Source of the DNA: Paenibacillus sp. DMB5
GTDB taxonomy: Bacteria; Bacillota; Bacilli; Paenibacillales; Paenibacillaceae
Reading direction: 5' to 3'
Length of the DNA stretch: 64,000 bases
NCBI RefSeq assembly: GCF_001517085.1
Contig: NZ_LRAC01000011.1
Location: forward strand, 1-64,000
Each line of letters begins with the position of its first letter. Positions within the stretch are counted from its first letter, which is position 1. This document shows positions 9,817 through 18,384 of the stretch, in pieces. The notes under the pieces are model-generated. The model saw only the letters and a list, made by a program, of their open reading frames with translations, searched no databases and had not been told where the DNA came from. The translations under genes were made by a program, and so were the position numbers.

Positions 9817-10818
9817 TTATTTTCCGTCCAAAACAAAGGATTCCAGCTTCAGCGTATTCAATTCTCCGTAATTGATGTCCCAGACATGCAAGGTGGACTT
9901 ACTCATTGTAATGTTATAGCTGAACATATATCTGGGCTTATCCAGCTTAAATCTTTGCGTGCGGATGTATTTGAAATTCTCATCATAGATCTTGAAATAT
10001 TCATATTTGTTTGCTCCGGCGCTCCATACATAAAATCTCCCGTCAATATAGAATTTAACGTCACCCGACTCGCCAAAATATCCTGAACCATCCGAATCCC
10101 CGGCAGAATGAAGCTGAACAAGCCTTTGCTCCTTAATGCTGAAAACAGACGTCCTGGAGCTGCCCGTAAAAATAATCCGGTCTCTGGCGGAAGCAAGCAC
10201 CACCGAAGGCTCTCTGGACACTTCTAAAGAGATGGCATGATCCGGATCCGTGATCGTGAGGGGCTGCGATAATTCATTCTCCAGGAATATCTGGTATGTA
10301 TCTCCATTAGACTCGCCGTAAAGTATGCCGCCGCGGTCCTTCGTCTCCACCGTTTTGAATACATAATGCTCGCGTGACTCCTTTGGACCGCCGGGCGCAA
10401 GCTTGAGCTGTTTGGAAATAGCGCCATCCTCCATATTGATTACCAGCGCACTTACACTTCCTCCATCCTTATAAAAAACATAATTATGACTGTATGCAAT
10501 ATTGGTGAAGTTCTCGTCAAAGCGGAAAACCATTTTGGCTTTATACAGCCATTTATTGTTCTTGGAGGTACTTAAATTCAGGGAGTGGCTGCCGTCCGTG
10601 TTATCACTTATCCAATAAACCATTGTATACGTCCCCTTCTCGGTAACGTAAGGATAGTCTATCATTTCAGGGTAGCGGTCAGCCGGAGCGAATGCCGAAC
10701 CCCCATAGTAATTGTTAACCACGGATGATCCCGATGTTGCCGCTGCAGCAGCACTGCCTGTTATCCAGATTGAATTGAATAATACCATTATCGCAAAAAC
10801 AAACTTGATCCACTTCAT
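9817..10818 (-). CDS. Secreted protein of unknown function
   Basis: 333 residues from ATG 10818 (MKWIKFVFAIMVLFNSIWI), preceded by AAGGGG at 7 bases; an upstream in-frame ATG lacks this site. It has a clear signal peptide, cleaved probably after the Ala run at about residues 22-26, with no lipobox Cys. The remainder is rich in beta strand and aromatic residues with recurring blocks separated by charged turns, suggesting a beta-propeller-like fold, but no family signature is recognisable. It ends 88 bases before the UbiD gene start and could be co-transcribed with it, without an obvious functional link. Confidence 0.7.
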   Translation of the reverse strand: MKWIKFVFAIMVLFNSIWITGSAAAAATSGSSVVNNYYGGSAFAPADRYPEMIDYPYVTEKGTYTMVYWISDNTDGSHSLNLSTSKNNKWLYKAKMVFRFDENFTNIAYSHNYVFYKDGGSVSALVINMEDGAISKQLKLAPGGPKESREHYVFKTVETKDRGGILYGESNGDTYQIFLENELSQPLTITDPDHAISLEVSREPSVVLASARDRIIFTGSSRTSVFSIKEQRLVQLHSAGDSDGSGYFGESGDVKFYIDGRFYVWSAGANKYEYFKIYDENFKYIRTQRFKLDKPRYMFSYNITMSKSTLHVWDINYGELNTLKLESFVLDGK

Positions 10819-10876
10819 ATCCGTTCCCCTTTTAATATTAATAATTTTCAATATTTTTCCTTTTCAATATAACATA

Positions 10877-10924
10877 CAAAAAAGGAATGCCCCAGCTATA
10901 AGAATAGCGAAAGGACATTCCTTT
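10877..10924 (-). terminator. Terminator of the flavin monooxygenase-like gene
   Basis: AAAGGAATG (10881-10889) pairs with CATTCCTTT (10915-10923). On the minus strand the T-run CCTTTTTTG follows the stem. Confidence 0.8.
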
Positions 10925-10934
10925 ATATAAAAGC

Positions 10935-12365
10935 TTATGATTTCATTCCGGCAGGCTGCCACTCCCCCGTAAACTCTGTCACATCATATTCGTAAAAAGC
11001 TTGCAGCACCGCCTCGCGGTCATCCGTGAACAGCTGATCCGCCACACCGGCAACCAGCTTCGGAATTGCGTTCCTCATTCCGGAAATCGCCGAGGCCGAC
11101 AAGCCGTTGCTGGCCAGAGCGGAATAATTGAAGACAAACAATCCGTGCAGCAGCTCTTCCCCCGCCTTGTCGCGGCTCTGCAGCGCGAAGCCGGGACTGA
11201 GGTAAGGATGTGCATCGAGCAGTGCGTTGGCCGTTTCCGGCGGAGCCTGATAACGGTCGCACCAGCGCGCGATGTGGCGTTCAATCAGCTGCAGCTCCGG
11301 GCGCAGCGCGGGATCGCTGAGCAGCCCTGTGCTGACGATCAGAAAATCAAACGTAAACTCCCCCTTGGGTGTAGTTACCCGCGCCTGATCGCCTGCCGCT
11401 TCCACCTTCAGCCAAGGCGAGCCGAGATGGAGACGGAAGCCCGGCCAGGCCGCTGCACGGGCAAAGGTATCGTTCGTCGGCGGCTGATTGTATTTGAAGA
11501 AATGCGAGATGACCCCGTATTTGTCCGCATCCGCCAGGGTATGGAACCGTTCGATCATTCCCGACTGCTCCATCTGGCGGATCGGATTGATGCTGGGCAG
11601 CTGCTCGCGGCGTACAAACACATGAGCTTCGGCAGCACCCTCCGACAGCACATAATTAGCATTGTCGAAGGCCGATGCGCCTCCGCCGAGAACGGCGATC
11701 TTCCGTCCGGCCAGGGCGGCAAAATCAATGGCTTGCGACGTATGGGCATACAGGCGCTCCGGCAGGCTAGCCGCAATCATCTCGGGCACATGCCACTCGC
11801 CTCCGCCCTGGATGCCTGTGGCCAGCACAACCTTACGGGCCAGAAGCACCTCAGACGGCGCTCCCGCTCCGGCGATATGCAGTCGGTGAATACCGTTCCC
11901 GCCCGGCTCAATCAGCTTCAGGGTTACTTCATTAATGACCGGCAAGCTGAGCACGCTGCGGTACCAGCGCAGATAATTCATCCAGTCGCCGCGCGGAATT
12001 TTATCGACCGCTTCCCAGCCCCCGGGACCGGTCTGAGCCTCCCACCAGGACCGGAAGGTCAGCGAAGGAATTCCCAGATCAATAGAAGTCAGATGCTTGG
12101 GGGTTCGCAGCGTAACCATCCGGGCATATGTCTCCCAAGGCCCTTCAAGCCCCTCCTTGTTCTCGTCAATCACCAGAATATTGGAGATCCGCTCCCGCAG
12201 CAGCCCAAAAGCCGCTCCGAGTCCGCTCTGCCCGCCGCCGACAATGACAACATCATATACATGACCTTCGGGATGCTCCAGCGGACGTACCCAGTCCGCT
12301 CCGCCGTAGGCCAGATAGGAAAGATCAGTTTTCACTCGTTCGTTTAAAGCTTCCAGGCTCATCAT
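10935..12365 (-). CDS. FAD/NAD(P)-dependent oxidoreductase, flavin monooxygenase-like
   Basis: 476 residues. It has an FAD Rossmann motif VVIVGGGQSGLGAA at about 39-52 and a second dinucleotide motif IAVLGGGASAFDNA near 222, the two-Rossmann layout of flavoprotein monooxygenases. The conserved ATG-type motif appears as VLATGIQGGGEW. Homologues hydroxylate lysine, ornithine or other small amines or ketones; no siderophore synthetase lies nearby, so the substrate is unknown. Two adjacent ATGs (12365, 12362) follow AAAGGTCTGAGGG. The start overlaps the 3' end of the preceding decayed gene by 41 bases. Confidence 0.88.
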   Translation of the reverse strand: MMSLEALNERVKTDLSYLAYGGADWVRPLEHPEGHVYDVVIVGGGQSGLGAAFGLLRERISNILVIDENKEGLEGPWETYARMVTLRTPKHLTSIDLGIPSLTFRSWWEAQTGPGGWEAVDKIPRGDWMNYLRWYRSVLSLPVINEVTLKLIEPGGNGIHRLHIAGAGAPSEVLLARKVVLATGIQGGGEWHVPEMIAASLPERLYAHTSQAIDFAALAGRKIAVLGGGASAFDNANYVLSEGAAEAHVFVRREQLPSINPIRQMEQSGMIERFHTLADADKYGVISHFFKYNQPPTNDTFARAAAWPGFRLHLGSPWLKVEAAGDQARVTTPKGEFTFDFLIVSTGLLSDPALRPELQLIERHIARWCDRYQAPPETANALLDAHPYLSPGFALQSRDKAGEELLHGLFVFNYSALASNGLSASAISGMRNAIPKLVAGVADQLFTDDREAVLQAFYEYDVTEFTGEWQPAGMKS

Positions 12366-12936
12366 CCCTCAGACCTTTCGCCGCGATCTTCAGGAACCTC
12401 CTGTGAACAGGCCGTTCCCATGCGCTTCTTTGTTGCCATATTATATCTGCTGTAGGCTGGCTTTTAAATATATATGTCAGGTTAATTGTCATTATAGCTA
12501 AAAAACAGCGGTGTGATTGTACATTCCAACCAAATTTCAGCGCCCGGTTAACCTCGTCCATCATTCTTTGTAAAGTATCCTCATCAAAAAACATGCTTGT
12601 CCCTTCCAGACACTCCGCTGTCCCTGGATCAAAATCCGCAAAAGCAGTGTCCTCCCCGAGAGAGTAAAGCTTAGCCTCTGCAAAGCCCTCCCACTTCGTA
12701 ATCACCGGCTGCACCAGCAGGTTCACCACATAGACCAGCCTCATAAGGTTCAAGCTCTGTAGTATCAACAGTGTAATGAACCAGCCTTCGCTTTTGAGCA
12801 GAATACCAGTGCCCGCTATCGCAATGACGGTATACATCCTTCATGACAGGTAAAATGCCAGTCTCCGTTTCATGGAACAACCCCGCCGATCCGGGCTTCA
12901 TTCCAGTAGGCGATAGTCCAGAATCCATTTCCACAT
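12325..12936 (-). pseudogene. Decayed gene for a small membrane-associated protein
   Basis: An AGGAGG site lies 8 bases before ATG 12936 (MWKWILDYRLLE). That frame hits stops 12 codons on and again near 12842. It then runs open from ATG 12837 for 170 residues with hydrophobic segments at about 1-15 and 18-43, plus an acidic C-terminal half. A second frame from 12934 stays open across the interrupted part. Two compensating indels or genuine decay are both possible. A short protein starting at 12837 is the alternative, although AAGG there abuts the ATG. Family not recognised. The 3' end overlaps the next gene by 41 bases. Confidence 0.45.
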
Positions 12937-12982
12937 GACGTTCGCCTCCTATCGTTAGCTTTCATTTAGTAGAAACATAACA

Positions 12983-13023
12983 TATCCCCTATAATATCCT
13001 ATTCAGGATGTTTATAGGGGATA
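12983..13023. other. Long near-perfect palindrome
   Basis: TATCCCCTATAA (12983-12994) is the exact inverse of TTATAGGGGATA (13012-13023), with an inner ATCCT/AGGAT stem and an ATTC loop. There is no T-run on either side, so it is not an ordinary terminator. It may be an RNA stem or a dyad operator between the Lys/Ala-repeat gene and the decayed gene. Confidence 0.7.
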
Positions 13024-13058
13024 GAGGTGTGTCAATTCTACTTAAGACTATAAGACTA

Positions 13059-13433
13059 TTAGAAACGGGCTACAAAGAATTCGCGGTTAGCGGAAACACT
13101 TTTGGTTGTCAGAAGGTTACCAGCTTCATCTCTTATCCGCAGCACATAGGACACTGTTGTAAGAGTAGAAATGGTCGGAAACTGGGCTACACCAAAATCG
13201 TCGAAATCCGTAGTTGTTGTGACTGCTCCGCTAGTCAGTGAGGCTGTCCAGCCGGTGGTATCCTTATTGACATTGCCCGTGCTTGTTGCCAGAACGACGA
13301 AGCGGCTAAAGGTTTGTTTGATTCTCCGTTTTCTTTTCACAACCTTCTTTGCATTTGTTTTGCGGGCCATCAGTGCCTTCTTCGCCAGTAATGCTTTTTT
13401 TGCCAATAATGCTTTTTTCTCAGCTTCTCTCAC
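13059..13433 (-). CDS. Small basic protein with Lys/Ala repeats at its N-terminus
   Basis: 124 residues from GTG 13433, with GGTGA about 6 bases upstream. The first 40 residues contain a near-perfect repeat of ALLAKK (three copies) followed by a Lys/Arg-rich stretch KKVVKRKRRIK. The last 80 residues are Ser/Thr-rich and beta-like (ATSTGNVNKDTTGWTASL), without Cys or membrane segments. No family is recognised. The basic alanine-rich part resembles histone-like tails or spore-coat proteins in composition only. It is transcribed divergently from the S8 protease at 13606. Confidence 0.65.
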   Translation of the reverse strand: MREAEKKALLAKKALLAKKALMARKTNAKKVVKRKRRIKQTFSRFVVLATSTGNVNKDTTGWTASLTSGAVTTTTDFDDFGVAQFPTISTLTTVSYVLRIRDEAGNLLTTKSVSANREFFVARF

Positions 13434-13605
13434 TTTGCTTCACCACTTTCTTTTAAGATAGTGTATTAAATGCAATTTAAGAGCTGCCTGAAAGGAATAA
13501 TGACCTACTCTCGTAAAAATGTGGTATCGTCTCCGTTTCATAGATTGGTGTCCGCTGGGCTGTTCTCTGCATAGAATGTGCTATTGGAGAGGTGAAGCGA
13601 CAGAG

Positions 13606-14874
13606 ATGAGTGAATCAACGTGGATACGGCATTATGCCGCCAAAATCAACAGAGCGTTACAGCACAAGCTCCGTAATTCAAAAGGTTCAGCCAGGAAATC
13701 TGCGGGGGTTCCCGTAATTGTGCAATTCAGGCACAAGCTGACCCCTGCCCGGATACAGGCTCTGCAAAAGTATTTGGGTATGCATTCCTTCCCGGTAAAG
13801 CACAGGCTCCATCTGCTGAATGCCGTATCCTCACATGTTTCCGTGAAATGCTTGGAGCGGATCTGCAGCTGCGGGGAAGTAGGTAAAGTCTATCTGGACG
13901 GAGTCAAAAAGGCTTCCCTTAACATTGCTACCCCTTCCATCGGTTCAACCGTTCTTCAGCAGAGACGGGGTCTTACCGGAAAAGGGATCAATATCGCGGT
14001 TATTGATACAGGGGTGTACCCTCATCCTGATCTGACCCGGCCGGTCAACCGCATTGTCGCCTTTAAGGACTTTATAAATCACCGGAAGAAGCCGTATGAT
14101 GACAACGGACACGGCACACATATCAGCGGGGACGCTGCAGGTAACGGCTGGTCTAGCAAGGGCAAATACAGAGGGCCTGCTCCTGAAGCAGGCATCGTAG
14201 GAGTGAAAGTGCTCGATCAATACGGCGAAGGCTACGACTCTACCATCATTAAAGGGATCGAATGGTGTATTGCCAACCGGAAACGGCTCCGGCTGCGCAT
14301 TCTCTCCATGTCTTTCGGCGGACCCGCAGCAGCCACGGCCGAAGAAGACCTCCTTGTCCAGGCAGCGGAAAAGGCGGTCAAAGCCGGATTAACGGTAGTC
14401 ATCTCGGCCGGCAACAGCGGTCCCGCAGCTCGGACAGTGGATTCTCCCGGAATCAGCCCTTCTGCGGTTACAGTCGGCGCCGTGAATGACCGGCGCACCA
14501 TTACCCAGGCAGACGACCGGATCACGCCCTATTCCAGCCGCGGACCTGCGCCGGGAGGCAAAGTAAAGCCCGATATTGTGGCACCCGGAGAAATGATCAT
14601 CTCCCTCCTGGCCCCCGGCTCCAGACTGGCCCGCCAGCAGGCGGGGCTGAGGGTAGGGAAAGACTACATCAAGCTGTCGGGCACCTCTGTCTCTACGCCG
14701 ATTGTTTCAGGTGCGGCGGCCCAGCTGCTGCAGCTCCGCCCTTGCCTGACCCCAAGGCAGGTTAAAGCAGCTCTGAAGCGTAACGCCTTCCCGCTGAAGC
14801 TGAAACCGAATACTGCCGGCTGCGGCGAGGTGAATATGCGCTTTCTGGATTGCGGGAAGAAGCGGAAAGGATGA
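13606..14874 (+). CDS. S8-family subtilisin-like serine protease without export signal
   Basis: 422 residues from ATG 13606 (MSESTWIRH), preceded by GGAGAGGTG. The longer frame to 13519 lacks a ribosome binding site. The catalytic triad is intact: D134 in VIDTGV, H169 in NGHGTHISG and S361 in GTSVSTP, with the oxyanion Asn in SAGNSG. An inhibitor-I9-like propeptide region precedes the catalytic domain (about 25-105). I see no signal peptide, so it is either intracellular or exported by another route, as for several sporulation-associated Bacillus subtilisins. It is divergent from the Lys/Ala-repeat protein. Confidence 0.92.
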   Translation: MSESTWIRHYAAKINRALQHKLRNSKGSARKSAGVPVIVQFRHKLTPARIQALQKYLGMHSFPVKHRLHLLNAVSSHVSVKCLERICSCGEVGKVYLDGVKKASLNIATPSIGSTVLQQRRGLTGKGINIAVIDTGVYPHPDLTRPVNRIVAFKDFINHRKKPYDDNGHGTHISGDAAGNGWSSKGKYRGPAPEAGIVGVKVLDQYGEGYDSTIIKGIEWCIANRKRLRLRILSMSFGGPAAATAEEDLLVQAAEKAVKAGLTVVISAGNSGPAARTVDSPGISPSAVTVGAVNDRRTITQADDRITPYSSRGPAPGGKVKPDIVAPGEMIISLLAPGSRLARQQAGLRVGKDYIKLSGTSVSTPIVSGAAAQLLQLRPCLTPRQVKAALKRNAFPLKLKPNTAGCGEVNMRFLDCGKKRKG

Positions 14875-14903
14875 ATCTGCGGGATACAACCGCAGGAAGA
14901 ATT

Positions 14904-14943
14904 AAAGGCACGGGCTGATGCCCGTGCCTTAAGTTTTCTTTTT
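14904..14943 (+). terminator. Terminator of the S8 protease gene
   Basis: AAGGCACGGG and CCCGTGCCTT form a stem (14905-14930), followed by AAGTTTTCTTTTT. Confidence 0.88.
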
Positions 14944-14959
14944 ATATACATAATTCCTC

Positions 14960-15592
14960 TTAGATTAAATCATTTAGTTCATGAAGAACTTCCTTTACAT
15001 CACAGTTGGGATTTAAGAGATTGATCATCTCTTCCGTGATGGGGTAATCATCGTAAATTTTTGCAACCACCTCTAATGATGGTGATAACTCAAAATAATC
15101 TTTTGCAAATTCTGCAAAATCCTCTGGGCTAGAGAATATACAGCTCAATAAAAAGTCAGAACCGTCGCTTTCACCTTCCGGAATCTCAACTTTTCCCTTG
15201 TGCCAGCTACTATCACTGTTCTTGCGCCAAATACAGAAAGTCACATCGTCTTTTTCAATTGCATCATCTTCAAGTAAAGATAATAATTCCTTTGGAACGT
15301 CATCATAAATCCCTTGCCATACTTTATGTTCATCTTGCGCATGAGGACTTAATCCAGATTCATGATCAAAGCCTTTTATTATGCAGCCTTCACGGGAAAA
15401 TAGAATAATGAGATGATCCCCTGCTCCATTATCTATTTTTGCCATACAGACATCCTTATCCCAATCTTTAACAAAGCTATGGTAACGAAGCCATTCATCC
15501 TGACAAAGAATCATATTTAGGGATGCCTGGATTTTCATCAGCTTTTTCAGGATTATTGGATCTGGTAAACGCTCTAACACCTTTACTTCCAT
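14960..15592 (-). CDS. Hypothetical acidic protein, possible immunity-type
   Basis: 210 residues, strongly acidic, Trp-containing and lacking signal or membrane segments. Features include HLIILFSREGCIIKGFDHES, a central VTFCIWRKNSD strand and a C-terminal LTP-like LNPNCDVKEVL. This composition recalls the immunity proteins of contact-dependent or polymorphic toxin loci, but I recognise no specific family and no toxin is adjacent. GGGTGAGG precedes the ATG. It begins the AT-rich island, whose base use is unlike the flanks, suggesting transfer. Confidence 0.7.
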   Translation of the reverse strand: MEVKVLERLPDPIILKKLMKIQASLNMILCQDEWLRYHSFVKDWDKDVCMAKIDNGAGDHLIILFSREGCIIKGFDHESGLSPHAQDEHKVWQGIYDDVPKELLSLLEDDAIEKDDVTFCIWRKNSDSSWHKGKVEIPEGESDGSDFLLSCIFSSPEDFAEFAKDYFELSPSLEVVAKIYDDYPITEEMINLLNPNCDVKEVLHELNDLI

Positions 15593-15847
15593 GAATCCTC
15601 ACCCTTTCATCTTTTGATCAGCTGCCTCTTTTTATTAATGTTTCCCGTCAGCTTGATAAGCACGATTTCTTTTATTACACAATATCATCGAACTGCGCAA
15701 CATCAAATGGACAGTTCTGTCAAAACCAAAATAATACTCTGTCCAGGGAATTAAACTGTGCAGGATACTTTGATACATTCCACGAATATCTAACCCCAGT
15801 GTTAAAACATAATGTGAGAATAAAGAAAACTAAATTAGGAGATCAAC

Positions 15848-16168
15848 ATGGAAAAGATAATAAAAACTATTCTGCTAGCCATGATCCCGAGCATACTAAC
15901 CATATTTTTCTTAATCGAATACTTTCCGTATACTGGTCTTGGAAGAATTTTGAGTGTTCCGATAACCGTATTTCTTAATATTGTTATTTTGTTAATCACT
16001 ATACTGATTACTCGAAAAATTAAGCCAAGAGTATATAAAAACTTGTATTGGATTACAGTCATTTTAATAACTGTGCTAGTAACAATTATTATGCACCCAC
16101 AAGAAGGCTCGCCTAGCGTATTAAATCAAATGAGAGAATTAATATTTACCCATACTTCAAATGAATAG
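15848..16168 (+). CDS. Small membrane protein, 106 residues
   Basis: It has three hydrophobic segments (about 5-24, 33-55 and 65-83) and a short polar C-terminus. AGGAG sits 8 bases before the ATG. Family not recognised. It is markedly AT-rich like the following gene, and both face away from the immunity-like gene. The 255 bases upstream (15593-15847) hold no other supported ORF. Confidence 0.65.
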   Translation: MEKIIKTILLAMIPSILTIFFLIEYFPYTGLGRILSVPITVFLNIVILLITILITRKIKPRVYKNLYWITVILITVLVTIIMHPQEGSPSVLNQMRELIFTHTSNE

Positions 16169-16351
16169 AGCTAGACAATACAATCGAATTTTGCTCACAT
16201 ATATTCAATCTTTTCAAGACTTGAATTCATTTAAAATCGAGTTAAAATTAAAAAATCAGTGTGTAGAGATATTGGTATAGTTGTTACCAAAAATATATGT
16301 CGCATGATACGTCTGCCATCTGAAATAATAATTTTCGGAGGGTATAAAAAT

Positions 16352-16855
16352 ATGTATAGGGAAAACAGACTGCCTCAAAGTCCAAAAGAAAGCTTAATAT
16401 TCATGTTGATTATTTCTATTATTTCAGTCAACACTATTGCTCCAATTATCACGGGGCTTCAATTCGGGTTTAGTATGAAAAATTACTTAGAAACCCTAAA
16501 GGTTATTCCGATTATGTGGATTATCGTCATTTTATTAGTAAGTTTTGTTGCTGGACCATTAGTGGGTAGAGTAATGCCAAAGTTCGTAGGACAAACAGAT
16601 GGATTTAATGCCAGAATATTATTAAATACTTTATTAAATGTTACAGTCTTATCTATTCTTCTTACCATTATCGGAACTTGGGTTGGTACGAAACAAATAA
16701 GCCTTGAGCCTTTTCAGCACTTTTTTTACAGTTGGTTTAGGAACTTTGGTGTAGCCTTTTGGATTGAATTGGTAATTGCACAGCCCATTGCAAGATTTGT
16801 AATGAAAAAATTACATTCAAAACAAGCCCGTAAAGTAAAGGCTGTTAATCTTTAA
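16352..16855 (+). CDS. DUF2798-like membrane protein
   Basis: 167 residues from ATG 16352 (MYRENRLPQSPKESLIFML), with CGGAGGG upstream; the upstream extension to 16259 has no such site. Four hydrophobic segments come as two similar pairs: SLIFMLIISIISVN.../VIPIMWIIVILLVSF, then ARILLNTLLNVTVLS.../FRNFGVAFWIELVI. Each pair ends in a conserved P-x(3)-hydrophobic stretch (VAGPLVGRVM, IAQPIARFVM). This internal duplication is typical of DUF2798. Function unknown. Confidence 0.75.
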   Translation: MYRENRLPQSPKESLIFMLIISIISVNTIAPIITGLQFGFSMKNYLETLKVIPIMWIIVILLVSFVAGPLVGRVMPKFVGQTDGFNARILLNTLLNVTVLSILLTIIGTWVGTKQISLEPFQHFFYSWFRNFGVAFWIELVIAQPIARFVMKKLHSKQARKVKAVNL

Positions 16856-16861
16856 AGTCGT

Positions 16862-16903
16862 AGCCGATTGGTTTTTACAACCTATCGGCTTTTATTTTTT
16901 TAA
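16862..16903 (+). terminator. Terminator of the DUF2798-like gene
   Basis: AGCCGAT (16862-16868) pairs with ATCGGCT (16884-16890), followed by TTTATTTTTTT. Up to 17073 nothing else is seen. Confidence 0.88.
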
Positions 16904-17073
16904 TATAAGGATTTAATACGTCCTAATTCTCATACAACCTCCTAGTACTTCTTACACAAAATTATCCAGTACTTTTCAGATAAAGGAAACTTTCTCCTTC
17001 ACTGCTCGTCTAATCTTTTAAATCGTATATAACTTCTGCCTAACCCTATTATTCCCGAAAGGAAGGTAACTGT

Positions 17074-18242
17074 ATGATCAGAAAACTGCTGCTCCTGTCC
17101 GCTGCCGGACTTATGCTCCTATCAGGCACAATATCGGCTCCGGCATCAGCCAAATCAGGCACCGAAGAAGTGAAATATTATGTGACTTATAGCAGTGACA
17201 GCGGTATATCAGGAAGCTCCGTAGGCACAGCCTTGATTAAGAACGGTGTATCCTATCTGCCGGCTAACATCGTTAACAGCCTCGGTATCGAAACGACATG
17301 GGATAAGTCCCGCACACGCGCTTCATTCAGCGGCTGGGAAAAAAGCTTTGCCGTAAGGCTTGGCAGTACAAGCGGCGTACTGGATAACGTCAGTGTGAAC
17401 ATCGGCGGCACCCCTTTTCTTGTCCAGGACGAGCTGTATCTGCCCGCCAAGTTCCTGGTTAAAGCGCTGGAGGGCGGTACGGTCCGCTGGGATGCCAAAA
17501 CCCGCAGCCTGCTGGCCAACGGCCTCCATATGTACCGGGGCTATACGGAGACTTACAAGGGCACACGTTACTCTGTTTCGCTTGATAGCGGGGACCTCTA
17601 CCTTTCATCCGGGAAAGAGGCCAAGCGTAAGCTCGCCCATCTGGGCAGGGGTCTGGACCTTGTGGACTTCACCTTCGAGGATACACCCGGCGGATTGACG
17701 GTGCTGCAGGTTAGAAACTCCTACGGGGAACCTCATCTCTATGCGGAGTACTATACCTATCTGCTCAAAAACGGGGCACTTATGCGCCAGGCACATACCG
17801 ACTTTCATACTACCTTTGATAAACCGGCTCTCTGGTCCGAGGGCAGGCTGCTGATGAACGACGGGCAGACTCTGCGCCTGATCGAAGACGGTACCGGTGC
17901 CGTCAAAGAAACCGTCGACTTGCCGAAATTGATGGGGACCAGCGTAACGCGGGACGTATATTACAATGTGGAGGCTTTTTATTCCGATGTTGCCCTGATC
18001 CGGCCGGCGATACCGCCCTTTTGACTGCTGTTGACCGTTCCACCGGCACCCAGACCCTGTTATATGAGCAATTACCTGCAGCCGACCGCAAATGGATATT
18101 GGACCAGTGGGACTCCATGTTCCCCGGTGATGATCTGCGGTTTGAAGGCCGCAGCGGCAATGAGCTAACTATACGGGCTTACAATCTTGGGCTTGAGCGG
18201 AAGGAAAAACAGTTCGTATATACCCTGCCGGTATCGAAATAA
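17074..18242 (+). pseudogene. Exported protein with copper-amine-oxidase-like stalk domain, frameshifted
   Basis: The first frame (17074-18024) has a signal peptide (MIRKLLLLSAAGLMLLSG, cleavage after ASA near residue 26). A copper amine oxidase N-terminal-like domain follows (about 35-150), with paired YLPANIV and YLPAKFL motifs, then an unrecognised beta-rich domain. It stops at 18024. From about 18003 the next frame encodes AGDTALLTAVDRSTG and runs to 18242. One extra C near 18000 would join them into about 389 residues. In Paenibacillus such stalk domains are common in cell-surface proteins and need not bind copper. Whether the break is real or a sequencing error is open. Confidence 0.8.
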
Positions 18243-18297
18243 TAAAAACATCCGGAGTGTGCATAGCAGAAACTGAACAGTTAAGTGCAGCTGAAAT

Positions 18298-18340
18298 CAA
18301 ACCAGCCGCTGAACACTCTCGTGTTCGGCGGCTGGTTTAT
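18298..18340. terminator. Convergent stem-loop terminator
   Basis: AAACCAGCCGC pairs with GCGGCTGGTTT around GAACACTCTCGTGTTC (18298-18338). It sits between the convergent stalk-protein and amidase genes and probably serves both, although the T-tails are weak. Confidence 0.7.
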
Positions 18341-18384
18341 TATGCTTATAAATCTGTTTCACGTGTTCTGCGGTATAATCCTGA

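Noticed and set aside
10935-12365. Siderophore-synthesis monooxygenase
   Set aside because: The fold fits, but there is no NRPS-independent synthetase or other siderophore gene near it, and the Fe transporter is 34 kb away.
12671-12934. 87-residue ORF beginning GTG at 12934
   Set aside because: The ribosome binding site fits the ATG at 12936 in another frame; treated as part of one decayed gene.
14960-15592. Complete toxin-immunity system
   Set aside because: No toxin gene lies beside the acidic protein; composition alone is insufficient.
16169-16351. Upstream extension of the DUF2798-like gene to 16259
   Set aside because: The extension has no ribosome binding site, while CGGAGGG directly precedes ATG 16352.
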